Assembly (NCBI GenBank): GCA_905233745.1
Contig: CAJODA010000009.1
Coordinates: forward strand, 1-43,864
Source of the DNA: an uncultured Bacteroidales bacterium
GTDB taxonomy: Bacteria > Bacteroidota > Bacteroidia > Bacteroidales > WCHB1-69
Direction of reading: 5' to 3'
Length of the DNA stretch: 43,864 nucleotides
The notes under the pieces were generated by a model that was not told the DNA's origin, did no database searches, and saw nothing but the letters and a program-made list of their open reading frames with translations. Positions 24,567 to 31,707 of the stretch are shown piece by piece. Positions within the stretch are counted from its first letter, which is position 1. Each line of letters opens with the position of its first letter. Made by a program: the position numbers and the translations under genes.

Positions 24567-25280
24567 TTAATTCACCTCCCAGCAGAGGGATGTAATGTCT
24601 TTCCATGGTAATTTGAGCAACTCTGCAATTTCCTTGTTGCACAGAAAGCCGTTGTAGCAATAGGCGCTTTGCATCAGTAATGGGTTGCGCTGCAACAGGA
24701 ATTTGATTCTTGGCTCCTCGGCAAGTTCCTCAAAGAGAGGAAGCAGAAATGCTGATAGTGCAATATTCACGCCAGCTGCCGACCAAGTTTCCGACAATAT
24801 TTTATCAGTCATATACATGCCACGCTCCTCCTTTATGAGGTTCATGGCAAGTGCTATCACTTTCCGTTCATTCAGTTTCTGTATCTGTTCAGCTGAGATT
24901 TGGGAAGGGAACTGCGTAGAGAAAATAACCTGTTCATTCTTCATCAAAGCTATCTGCTCATCTGTAAACGGCGTAAACTTCACCAGCGTTCTGGACATAC
25001 GCGAGAGCATGAAGAAGTCGTCCACAAATTCCACTCCGGCGTTGGCATAGTCCATATCCGTATATTGCGTATGATCAGCGAAGCCATGCTGCATAAAGAC
25101 ATGCACGTTGCGTTCCACTAGCGTGTGCACTGCTTCAGGGGTTATCATCACAAAACTCCCAATCGGCTGCTCGTCTTTCAGCAAGGCGATACTGCTTTCA
25201 AGAATAGGCATCTCTATCGTATCCGGTTCAACTTGTACATCCGGAAAAGCATCTTCCAAAATTAATCCTGTTGTACTCAT
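24567..25280 (-). CDS. Alanine-dehydrogenase-like protein without the NAD domain
   Basis: A 237-residue protein. The start at 25280 is used because translation upstream of it is the tsaE region in another frame. Residues 40-145 match the N-terminal AlaDh/PNT domain: IGSFVMITPEAVHTLVERNV, DYANAGVEFV, LVKFTPFTDEQIALMKNEQV. Residues about 170-235 match the C-terminal end of Bacteroidota alanine dehydrogenases (NPLLMQSAYCYNGFLCNKEI, LPWKDI). The central Rossmann NAD-binding domain, about 150 residues, is missing and the flanks are joined. The Lys of the active site may remain (K101), but the substrate Arg and the active-site His are not seen. It is therefore unlikely to be a dehydrogenase. It follows tsaE by 4 bases. 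Confidence 0.8.
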   Translation of the reverse strand: MSTTGLILEDAFPDVQVEPDTIEMPILESSIALLKDEQPIGSFVMITPEAVHTLVERNVHVFMQHGFADHTQYTDMDYANAGVEFVDDFFMLSRMSRTLVKFTPFTDEQIALMKNEQVIFSTQFPSQISAEQIQKLNERKVIALAMNLIKEERGMYMTDKILSETWSAAGVNIALSAFLLPLFEELAEEPRIKFLLQRNPLLMQSAYCYNGFLCNKEIAELLKLPWKDITSLCWEVN

Positions 25281-25284
25281 GGTT

Positions 25285-25695
25285 CTAAAAGTAAAAAGTT
25301 CTAGTATAGTCATCCACGCGTTGTATGCGGATGGGAATAAAGTCATCTTGCAGAATCTCCTCCACTTTCTCGGTCCACTCAATAAAACAGTAGCTGCCGC
25401 TATACAGGTAATCTTCAAAACCTATACGTGTTGCATCGGCCGGCTCGTCAATGCGGTAGAAGTCGAAATGATAGAGGGGGCTCCCATTATCCGTCCAATA
25501 TTCATTGATGATGGCGAAAGTAGGTGAAGAGGTGATGTCTTGCACACCAAGCTGACGGCATATCTCCTTGATCAGGGTAGTTTTGCCGGTTCCCATCTCT
25601 CCATAGAAGCCGAAGACGCGTTCGTTCGGATAGGTTTCCAGGATGGCCTTGGCCACTTCGGGGAGTTGTTGCTGGGTTGCGGTTATCTCTTTCAT
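25285..25695 (-). CDS. tsaE: tRNA threonylcarbamoyladenosine biosynthesis ATPase TsaE
   Basis: ATPase needed with TsaB and TsaD to make t6A37 in ANN-decoding tRNAs. The 136-residue protein carries Walker A YGEMGTGKTT (residues 31-40), then SSPTFAIINEY and LYHFDFYRI, the switch-like and Walker B regions typical of TsaE, and the FIEWTEKV block near the end. Length is normal. It has its own promoter inside the end of the upstream kinase gene and is joined to the alanine-dehydrogenase-like gene. Confidence 0.97.
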   Translation of the reverse strand: MKEITATQQQLPEVAKAILETYPNERVFGFYGEMGTGKTTLIKEICRQLGVQDITSSPTFAIINEYWTDNGSPLYHFDFYRIDEPADATRIGFEDYLYSGSYCFIEWTEKVEEILQDDFIPIRIQRVDDYTRTFYF

Positions 25696-25716
25696 TTTGT
25701 ATGATTATGACGGGCT

Positions 25717-25748
25717 GCAAATATACATATTATTGTGTAACCAACAAA
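25717..25748 (-). promoter_or_regulatory. Promoter of tsaE inside the end of the upstream gene
   Basis: On the minus strand TTTG (25748-25745), 19 bases, then TATATTTGC (25725-25717): an exact consensus promoter. The -33 box lies within the last codons of the BadF-type kinase gene, 22 bases before the tsaE start. Confidence 0.65.
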
Positions 25749-26566
25749 GGCATGGGAGCCTGGATAATTTCTCCTATCCGGCAGTGCTCAATTTCCGCAG
25801 CTTGTCGCAAAACTTCCTGAAAATGAAAAGCGACGGAACCGGAAAGATTCCACGGCAACATTTCCCCTTCCTCATAATAGGATTTCTGTATGGAAAAGAA
25901 GTCTCGAAAAGCATTCAGGGCAAGATCGTGTACAAATGCATTATCGAGGTTTTGCTGCACAAAGGGGGCGAAGGAGGCCATGAATGTGTTGGGAGACGGT
26001 TCCCGATACACCCGATGGATAGCTTCTCCCAAAGAGAGTTGGTGCTCCTGTTCCAACTGTTTCGCCAAGGATGAGGGCATCTGTTCACGCAAATAGGCGG
26101 TAAGCAGACGCTTGCCCAAATTGGTGCCGCTGCCTTCATCGCCAAGCATATAGCCGAGTGAAGGGGCCCTGTTTTCAATGGTATTGCCATCAAACAAGCA
26201 CGTAGCCGCTCCGGTGCCCAGGATGCCGACCACCGAGCGACGATTTCGGCTCAGCGCATGGCACACAGCCATCAGGTCGGAATAGACCTGGACACGGGCA
26301 TTGGGGAAAAATTTCCGGATGGTACTGCCCATGCGACCCGCATTCTCCAAACTGGCACAACCTGCACCATAGTAGCAAACTTCGCGCATTCGGTCTGCCT
26401 GGCCGCTCTGGCGCACAAACTCCCCTATGATACGGGAAATCTCATCCTCTGAAGTGTAGTTGGGATTGATGCCGGCCCCGAAATACTCAAACTGAACCAC
26501 CCCGTCGCTTATTACATTGAAAGCCGTCTTGGTTGCACCAGCATCTACTAAAAGCGTTTGTGACAT
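25730..26566 (-). CDS. BadF/BadG/BcrA-family ATPase, probable amino-sugar kinase
   Basis: A 278-residue ASKHA-fold protein. It has the phosphate-1 motif LLVDAGATKTAF at residues 5-16, a second phosphate motif GILGTGAATCLFDG, and the adenosine-side LGYMLGDEGSGTNLGKRLL, all as in the BadF/NagK group that includes N-acetylglucosamine kinases. It lacks the iron-sulfur cysteines of benzoyl-CoA reductase activators, so a sugar kinase is more likely. Located between nadE (25-base gap) and tsaE. A GH20 hexosaminidase elsewhere in the window would supply a fitting sugar, but that link is inference. Confidence 0.88.
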   Translation of the reverse strand: MSQTLLVDAGATKTAFNVISDGVVQFEYFGAGINPNYTSEDEISRIIGEFVRQSGQADRMREVCYYGAGCASLENAGRMGSTIRKFFPNARVQVYSDLMAVCHALSRNRRSVVGILGTGAATCLFDGNTIENRAPSLGYMLGDEGSGTNLGKRLLTAYLREQMPSSLAKQLEQEHQLSLGEAIHRVYREPSPNTFMASFAPFVQQNLDNAFVHDLALNAFRDFFSIQKSYYEEGEMLPWNLSGSVAFHFQEVLRQAAEIEHCRIGEIIQAPMPLLVTQ

Positions 26567-26591
26567 GGATTACCTGAAATCAGACAAACAA

Positions 26592-27425
26592 TTACAAATT
26601 AACGAGGTCCTCACGCAATATGCAGCCAGGATTATGACGCTTGTACTCCGATGCATAATAGCGCTTGATCAACGTATGATCACGCAGGGAACTATCGCCT
26701 TGGAAGTAGGCCTCAAAAATCTTGTCCGCTTCAAAATAGTTGGGAACGCCTAACTGCTCGCAGTCGCACTTGCTGATACCCAAACCGTCAACAGGCGTGG
26801 CGTCAATACAGGATTGCAGGGCTGCCCGTTGTTCCTCCGTCTCCTCCTTCAACAAAAAATTGGAAAGTGCATATATTTCCGTTTTCCATAGATGCTGTAC
26901 AGGTGCAAAGTCCCCAACGTCACCATGCAGAGTCCAGAAACCAGTCAGGAATTCCGAATAGTTGTCAGTAGAGACAACCATACCGCGGTGCAGTTGGGCC
27001 AAATCGTAGAGCACCATCATACGCATACGGGCCTTCATATTGCCCTGGCGCAGTTTCGAGAGCTGGCTGTCATCGAAATCCACCAACAGCTTCTTGTTGG
27101 CAAAGAAGGTTTCCGTCAAGTCAAGATGCTGGAAATCGTGGCAGAAAGCCTTGCCCACGGCAATGGAGCGGGCAATTTCATCTTCCTTGTTGGTCTCGAT
27201 GGTAATGGAGCGACCTATAAGCGGAATATTGAACTTCTCGCAAACCGGTTTCAGCAAGGCGGCACAAAGGGCACTGTCAATACCTCCGGATATGCCGAGC
27301 ACCAGAGACTGGAGCTTACTGGTTTGCAGATAATCAGACATCGTCACCCGGATACGCCGGGCAAGTTTTTCCATCGTTTCTTCTCCAGACAAGAAGGGAA
27401 AATATTGGGATGTTGGAATGGTCAT
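26592..27425 (-). CDS. nadE: NAD+ synthase, ammonia-type
   Basis: Last step of NAD synthesis: amidation of deamido-NAD with ATP. The 277-residue protein has the PP-loop SGGIDS at residues 46-51, STDNYSEFLTGFWTLHGDVG for deamido-NAD binding, and TPVDGLGISKCDCEQLGVPN near the end. There is no N-terminal glutaminase domain, so it uses free ammonia. It follows the MORN-repeat gene by 55 bases and probably shares a transcript with the BadF-type kinase gene. Confidence 0.96.
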   Translation of the reverse strand: MTIPTSQYFPFLSGEETMEKLARRIRVTMSDYLQTSKLQSLVLGISGGIDSALCAALLKPVCEKFNIPLIGRSITIETNKEDEIARSIAVGKAFCHDFQHLDLTETFFANKKLLVDFDDSQLSKLRQGNMKARMRMMVLYDLAQLHRGMVVSTDNYSEFLTGFWTLHGDVGDFAPVQHLWKTEIYALSNFLLKEETEEQRAALQSCIDATPVDGLGISKCDCEQLGVPNYFEADKIFEAYFQGDSSLRDHTLIKRYYASEYKRHNPGCILREDLVNL

Positions 27426-27480
27426 AAAGGTAAAGGGGGAAAAGTGGGTGAAAGGGATTATTATCTAATGCATTCGTTCA

Positions 27481-28521
27481 TCATTCCTTCGGGAGTTCCC
27501 GGTTGAAGAGGGCTTTGACCATCTTGGCTTCGACACCTTCGGAATATATTTCCTCATCCGGTTCCGGTTTCAGCTTAATGATGATGGCATCGTTCCCCCC
27601 TTCTTTCAGTTCCACATAATCTACTATGGCGTCAGAGGCGGCAATCACACTGGGAGCGATTCTGGTAAAGATTGTGAAATCCGCCCAGGCAGCCACATCA
27701 TCGAGGGTTTCGTCAAACAGGATCTTTTTTCCATTTCGAAGGACAGCGGCAGTTTTCTCGCCTTTTTTCAAGAAATAGGCAATAAGGTCCTGATTGAGTT
27801 TCTGACCTTCCCCTTTCATGTACAAATAGACGTAAGTCTTCAACACGCGCTGGTCTTTGTATTCCACCGTAGAGCGGATTTTTCCCTTGGTGTCATAAAA
27901 ATCCCAACTGCCCACACGCTGACCTTTCAGATAGTTGCCTGTGGAAGACACTACGTTTTTGGGATAATAGGCGGTGCACTTGCCGTTCATCTTGCCATCC
28001 ACATAATCCTGCTCCAAACTCACTGACCCATCCAGATAGTATGTCTTACAGGTTCCGTTCAGCTTCCCGTCGCGATAATTCCGAACCTCCAGCAGGATGC
28101 CGGTTTCGGCGGAAAACACCTTCCATTCGCCAGTACGCTTGCCCATGGCATAGTTTTCAATGGCTATAAGAACGTCACTGTCAGAATAATACCTCCACTC
28201 TCCATCCTTAAGCTGATCGATAAACATGCCCTCTGAAGCCTTGTGCTCATTTTCATGATACATTACCGTTCTCACTTTATGCACACCCTGAACGAACTCT
28301 GTAGTGCTTTTCAGCTTTCCGTTAGCATGGTAATATTTGAATGTTCCGACAGGAACATCATCTTTGAACTGCCCTTCATAAACCTTTTTGCCCTTCTCCA
28401 TCTTTTTCCATATGCCCTGTTTACGTCCTTTAGCATCGGTTTTATTGATGAGAGCATCATCTTGCGCCACGGAAACGAGCACAACAGACAAACAGACCAG
28501 CAATGTCAGATACCTTCTCAT
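27481..28521 (-). CDS. Secreted MORN/YwqK-type repeat protein
   Basis: A 346-residue protein with a signal peptide (MRRYLTLLVCLSVVLVSVA). Residues about 25-215 hold roughly eight MORN-like units of the form G.W..Y...G.L....Y..GK.NG.., for example DGEWRYYSD and GKRTGEWKVFSAETG. The rest (220-346) is a non-repeat region with no motif I know. Such proteins are often labelled YwqK-family antitoxin, but no toxin is adjacent, so that label should not be read as function. It starts 14 bases after the stop of the HMA protein gene, so the two are in one transcript. Confidence 0.85.
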   Translation of the reverse strand: MRRYLTLLVCLSVVLVSVAQDDALINKTDAKGRKQGIWKKMEKGKKVYEGQFKDDVPVGTFKYYHANGKLKSTTEFVQGVHKVRTVMYHENEHKASEGMFIDQLKDGEWRYYSDSDVLIAIENYAMGKRTGEWKVFSAETGILLEVRNYRDGKLNGTCKTYYLDGSVSLEQDYVDGKMNGKCTAYYPKNVVSSTGNYLKGQRVGSWDFYDTKGKIRSTVEYKDQRVLKTYVYLYMKGEGQKLNQDLIAYFLKKGEKTAAVLRNGKKILFDETLDDVAAWADFTIFTRIAPSVIAASDAIVDYVELKEGGNDAIIIKLKPEPDEEIYSEGVEAKMVKALFNRELPKE

Positions 28522-28535
28522 AGAGGCAAAAGGAG

Positions 28536-29225
28536 TTATTTTTTATCAGTGTTAGCGTGGCCCTGGCATTTGTGTTCGCCGTTGGCTGCGCCTTGGCACT
28601 TGTGCTGACCTTCTGCGTGTTGGCATTTGTGCTCACCGTTGGCTGCACCTTGACACTTGTGCTGACCTTCCGCGTGCTGGCATTTGTGTTCGCCGTTGGC
28701 TGCACCTTGGCACTTGTGCTGACCTTCAGCGTGTTGGCACTTGTGTTCGCCGTTGGCTGCACCTTGGCACTTGTGCTGACCTTCAGCGTGCTGGCATTTG
28801 TGTTCGCCAGCAGCATGGCCTTGGCATTTGTGCTGGCCGTCGGCATGGCCTTGGCATTTGTGCTCCGGAGCGGCGGCATTGGCTGCATGGCCACAGGTTC
28901 CGCTATTCTTGCAACAAGCGGGCAGCTTCTCGCGGGCTGCGGGGTCGGCCTTCACGGCATCAGCATCATAACCCATTTTGCTGATTTCCTTGCGCAAATT
29001 ATCAGGATTTGTCTTTTTGGCATCGTAATTGATTGTGATTTTCGCCGTGCTGGCATCATACGTGTAATCTTTAACACCCTTGAAGAAAGGGACGTTATCT
29101 TTGAAACGGTCAATGCATTTCTGGCATTTGAGGGAAGCGTTGGTTTGGATGGTAACACTTTGCATTTGTGCGTATGCACCCAGTGTCACTACGGCCATCA
29201 AGGCCATCAGGATAAGTTTTTTCAT
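28536..29225 (-). CDS. Periplasmic HMA-domain protein with His/Cys repeat tail
   Basis: A 229-residue predicted metal-binding protein. Signal peptide MKKLILMALMAVVTLGAYA; a heavy-metal-associated (ferredoxin-like) domain at about 21-92 with CxxC C34-C37 (LKCQKC); a short Cys cluster C104, C105, C111 (CCKNSGTCGH); then residues 121-225, built from EHKCQ and QHKCQ units. Four exact copies of GEHKCQHAEGQHKCQGAAN span 140-215. In all there are eleven His-Lys-Cys motifs, sixteen Cys and many His, a metallothionein-like load for Cu(I), Zn or similar soft metals. Own promoter at 29307, directly downstream of a TonB-dependent receptor gene. The metal and the role (storage, buffering, detoxification) are inference. 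Confidence 0.85.
   Translation of the reverse strand: MKKLILMALMAVVTLGAYAQMQSVTIQTNASLKCQKCIDRFKDNVPFFKGVKDYTYDASTAKITINYDAKKTNPDNLRKEISKMGYDADAVKADPAAREKLPACCKNSGTCGHAANAAAPEHKCQGHADGQHKCQGHAAGEHKCQHAEGQHKCQGAANGEHKCQHAEGQHKCQGAANGEHKCQHAEGQHKCQGAANGEHKCQHAEGQHKCQGAANGEHKCQGHANTDKK
28581..28808 (-). repeat. Four tandem 57-bp repeats inside the HMA protein gene
   Basis: Four near-identical 57-bp units encode residues 140-215. Differences between units are few and mostly silent (for example CTG/TTG and GCA/GCC-type changes), which suggests recent duplication and possible copy-number variation. Being 57 bp, gain or loss keeps the frame. Confidence 0.88.
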
Positions 29226-29306
29226 CTTTACTGTTTTATTGATTATTGATTTTTTGATTCAAAAAACGTTGCAACAGACTGCTAATCTGCCCATAAGTTA
29301 AAGCGG

Positions 29307-29315
29307 GCAAAGATA
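29307..29315 (-). promoter_or_regulatory. Promoter -7 element of the HMA/MORN unit
   Basis: Perfect TATCTTTGC on the minus strand, 82 bases before the HMA protein start, in the 119-base gap after the TonB-dependent receptor gene. No TTG at 19 bases. Confidence 0.65.
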
Positions 29316-29344
29316 CATTTTTTTCAACAAACCCGAAAATTTCT

Positions 29345-31642
29345 CTATTTCAAGATACAACGGACACCCAGATACCCCATGATGCCCGTAATCGGGGCAT
29401 ATACCACCGTGGCGTCGAAATTGTCGCCGAAGGGGTTCTGCGCATCCACAATAGGCTCAGACTGCTTGTAGTTGAGCAGATTCTCCGCACCCGCATAGAT
29501 TTCCCATCTGCGGAATTTCTTGGTTATTTGTGCATTGAGGATGCAATATGCGGGGGCTTGTTCCGGAAGCGAACTGGCGGGATTGGCAGACATGTCGGGC
29601 AGCGGCTGCGGACCGTTCACCTGCAATGTGACATTGAACTTCCACTTATCGTACTTTGTGCTGTAGTTGAGATTGACGAGCGCCTTGTGCGGGCTCATCA
29701 AATCCTTCTGCCGCATCTCTCCCTGACGCATATAACGCACATCGTTGTACCGGTAGGCCAGCAACACCTCAAAGCGTTTGAACGGCCACAAGGTCAATTC
29801 GAACTGTGCCGAATGCGAACGCGACCGGTTCCCGTAACCATTGTAATCCCCGTTGAGGGCATAATAATGTATCTCGTGGACATTCTGATCCAGATCCACA
29901 ATCATCTGCTGCAGAAAATGCGTGTAGAAATAATCAACCGCCACAGAAGCCTTTCCTCCCGGCATATCGAACTGGTACACCATACTGGCTCCGGCATTCC
30001 AGGCCTCCTCAGGCTTCGGATGACCATCGAAGCAAATGCTGCGGGAAGAAAACAGCAACGACTGATTCTCGGTGAAGAAGTGGGCATTGCGGTAACCTTT
30101 ACCCGCCGAAGCACGCACGGACAAATCCTTGGTCGCCTGCCATTTGAGATGCACGCGAGGGGTCCAGAAGAGTTGATTGATGCTTTCCCAGTTGTTGGAC
30201 TGGGTTTTGTCGCGAACCATATTGTAGTCGAGACGCATACCGGCCATCAGCACCAGTTTGGGGTCAATGATGTAAGCATATTCGGCGAAAACGCCAGGAA
30301 TCAGATCATGATGATGGGGTCTGGCGTAATCATACGTATTGACAAGGTATCCACTATGGTAATACTCATTCAGGCAATCAAACTGCAAACTGCCCCCCGC
30401 CGTCAGTTTATGACGTTCGTTACTTCCGAATTTATTGGAATACAACACATTCGCATAGACGCTTTGCTGATTTCCCCGATAATCCTTGTTCTGTCCATAT
30501 TGTGAATTGAGCCAATGTCCCGTATAGGAAACAATCGTCCCGATGCTCTCATGTTCGCCATTCAGCAAGAAACCGTTCTTGGTGATGGCATCCACCCGCT
30601 TGTTGTCGGCGGTAAACCCATACGGCATGTCTATCAGCAGATACGGACTGTTGGGTTTGAAAGCCATCTGCCCGCCAAAACGGTTGTCCCACACAAAATC
30701 GACCATTGTGCGACCTTCCACCTTGGGAGATTTATAATCCCAGCGGTTCATCACATTGACCTGACGACTGCGCGGCACGTCCATGAAGCCGTCCTTATTC
30801 ATGTCCATCTTCGCAAACTGATCGGCCAGAAAAACCAGAAAATTGGTACTTGCATTCTCCCCTTTTCCCACAGGAACGCGCGTATTCATAGCCAATTCGC
30901 CTTTGCCCATCGAATTGGCGTAAAAGTTCATAAAGAAACGCTCCAGGTTAGTTTCCGGTTTCTTGTAATCCACATTGATCTGCCCCGTGATGGCCTCAAA
31001 GCCGTTCACCACAGAAGAGGTACCTTTTGACAGGCTGATAGACTCCATCCAAGAGCCGGGCACAAAGCCGAGACCGAATTGGTGGGCGAGCAGGCGTATA
31101 TAGGGAACATTCTCCAGCAGGATCTGGGAATAGACTCCCGCAAGTCCAAGCATGGAGATCTGGCGGGCTCCGCTCACCGCGTCAGGGAATTCCGAATCGA
31201 TAGCCACGCTGCTTTCAAAACTCTCTGCCAGATTGCAGCAGGCGGCGCGGCGCAAGCCCTGTTGAGTGATGACGGTTGTCAAGATGGGTTGTGTGGAGAT
31301 GAAAGAGCCGTCGCGCCCCACCACACTCACTTCCGCCAAGGAATGGGCGTGCGACAGGAACACAGTAATCTCTTGCTGCGTGCGGTCTATACGAAATGTG
31401 TCGGGTTGATATGTTGGGAAGGAGATTAGCAGCGAGTCGGATTTGGCGCGGGGCAAAGAAAACTCACCGTTGGCATCCGAATGCGTGCCCACGGAGGTGT
31501 GCAACCACTGGACCGCAGCGGACGTCACCGCTATGGTGTCACCCTGTTCATTGATTTCCAGCACTCTGCCCCGCAGGTTTTGTGCGCCAGCAAACGTGCA
31601 AACCAATGAAAAAAACAATAAAACAAAAAATCTTTTCCCCAT
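29345..31642 (-). CDS. TonB-dependent receptor, probable metal or siderophore type
   Basis: A 765-residue outer-membrane receptor. The start at 31642 (MGKRFFVLLFFSLVCTFAGA) is used because it gives a proper signal peptide. A carboxypeptidase-regulatory-like domain (about 22-105) is followed by a plug (about 115-225) with LAESFESSVAIDSEFPDAVS and GARQISMLGLAG, and a 22-strand barrel with SKGTSSVVNGFEAITGQINV at the plug end. This plug style, with no SusD partner, is that of BtuB/FecA-like receptors. The HMA protein gene is directly downstream, which hints at a metal or metal complex as substrate. Upstream is the acyl-CoA ligase gene (63-base gap). Confidence 0.9.
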   Translation of the reverse strand: MGKRFFVLLFFSLVCTFAGAQNLRGRVLEINEQGDTIAVTSAAVQWLHTSVGTHSDANGEFSLPRAKSDSLLISFPTYQPDTFRIDRTQQEITVFLSHAHSLAEVSVVGRDGSFISTQPILTTVITQQGLRRAACCNLAESFESSVAIDSEFPDAVSGARQISMLGLAGVYSQILLENVPYIRLLAHQFGLGFVPGSWMESISLSKGTSSVVNGFEAITGQINVDYKKPETNLERFFMNFYANSMGKGELAMNTRVPVGKGENASTNFLVFLADQFAKMDMNKDGFMDVPRSRQVNVMNRWDYKSPKVEGRTMVDFVWDNRFGGQMAFKPNSPYLLIDMPYGFTADNKRVDAITKNGFLLNGEHESIGTIVSYTGHWLNSQYGQNKDYRGNQQSVYANVLYSNKFGSNERHKLTAGGSLQFDCLNEYYHSGYLVNTYDYARPHHHDLIPGVFAEYAYIIDPKLVLMAGMRLDYNMVRDKTQSNNWESINQLFWTPRVHLKWQATKDLSVRASAGKGYRNAHFFTENQSLLFSSRSICFDGHPKPEEAWNAGASMVYQFDMPGGKASVAVDYFYTHFLQQMIVDLDQNVHEIHYYALNGDYNGYGNRSRSHSAQFELTLWPFKRFEVLLAYRYNDVRYMRQGEMRQKDLMSPHKALVNLNYSTKYDKWKFNVTLQVNGPQPLPDMSANPASSLPEQAPAYCILNAQITKKFRRWEIYAGAENLLNYKQSEPIVDAQNPFGDNFDATVVYAPITGIMGYLGVRCILK

Positions 31643-31685
31643 AATCCAAATCACCTGTTTAATCCCTTTTACTTCATGCTCCCTG

Positions 31686-31707
31686 GGACGCATGATTATG
31701 CGTCTCT
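31686..31707. repeat. Copy of the GAGACG palindrome family
   Basis: GGGACGCAT, centre GATT, ATGCGTCTC: arms are complementary except for the outermost position. The right flank continues TAC as in the other copies. The TAG stop codon of the acyl-CoA ligase (31706-31708 on the minus strand) lies in the right arm. Confidence 0.75.

Noticed and set aside
25281-25418. 46-residue N-terminal extension of the alanine-dehydrogenase-like protein
   Set aside because: The extension overlaps the tsaE coding region in another frame and shows no family similarity; the ATG at 25280 fits.
27481-28521. MORN protein as an antitoxin
   Set aside because: The YwqK label is common for MORN repeats, but there is no toxin gene next to it and it has a signal peptide.
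28581-28808. 57-bp repeats as a CRISPR array
   Set aside because: Units are contiguous without spacers and lie in a coding frame.
28557-29249. A 230-codon hydrophobic repeat protein on the plus strand
   Set aside because: It mirrors the 57-bp repeats of the HMA gene. The minus-strand reading has a signal peptide, a domain and a promoter.
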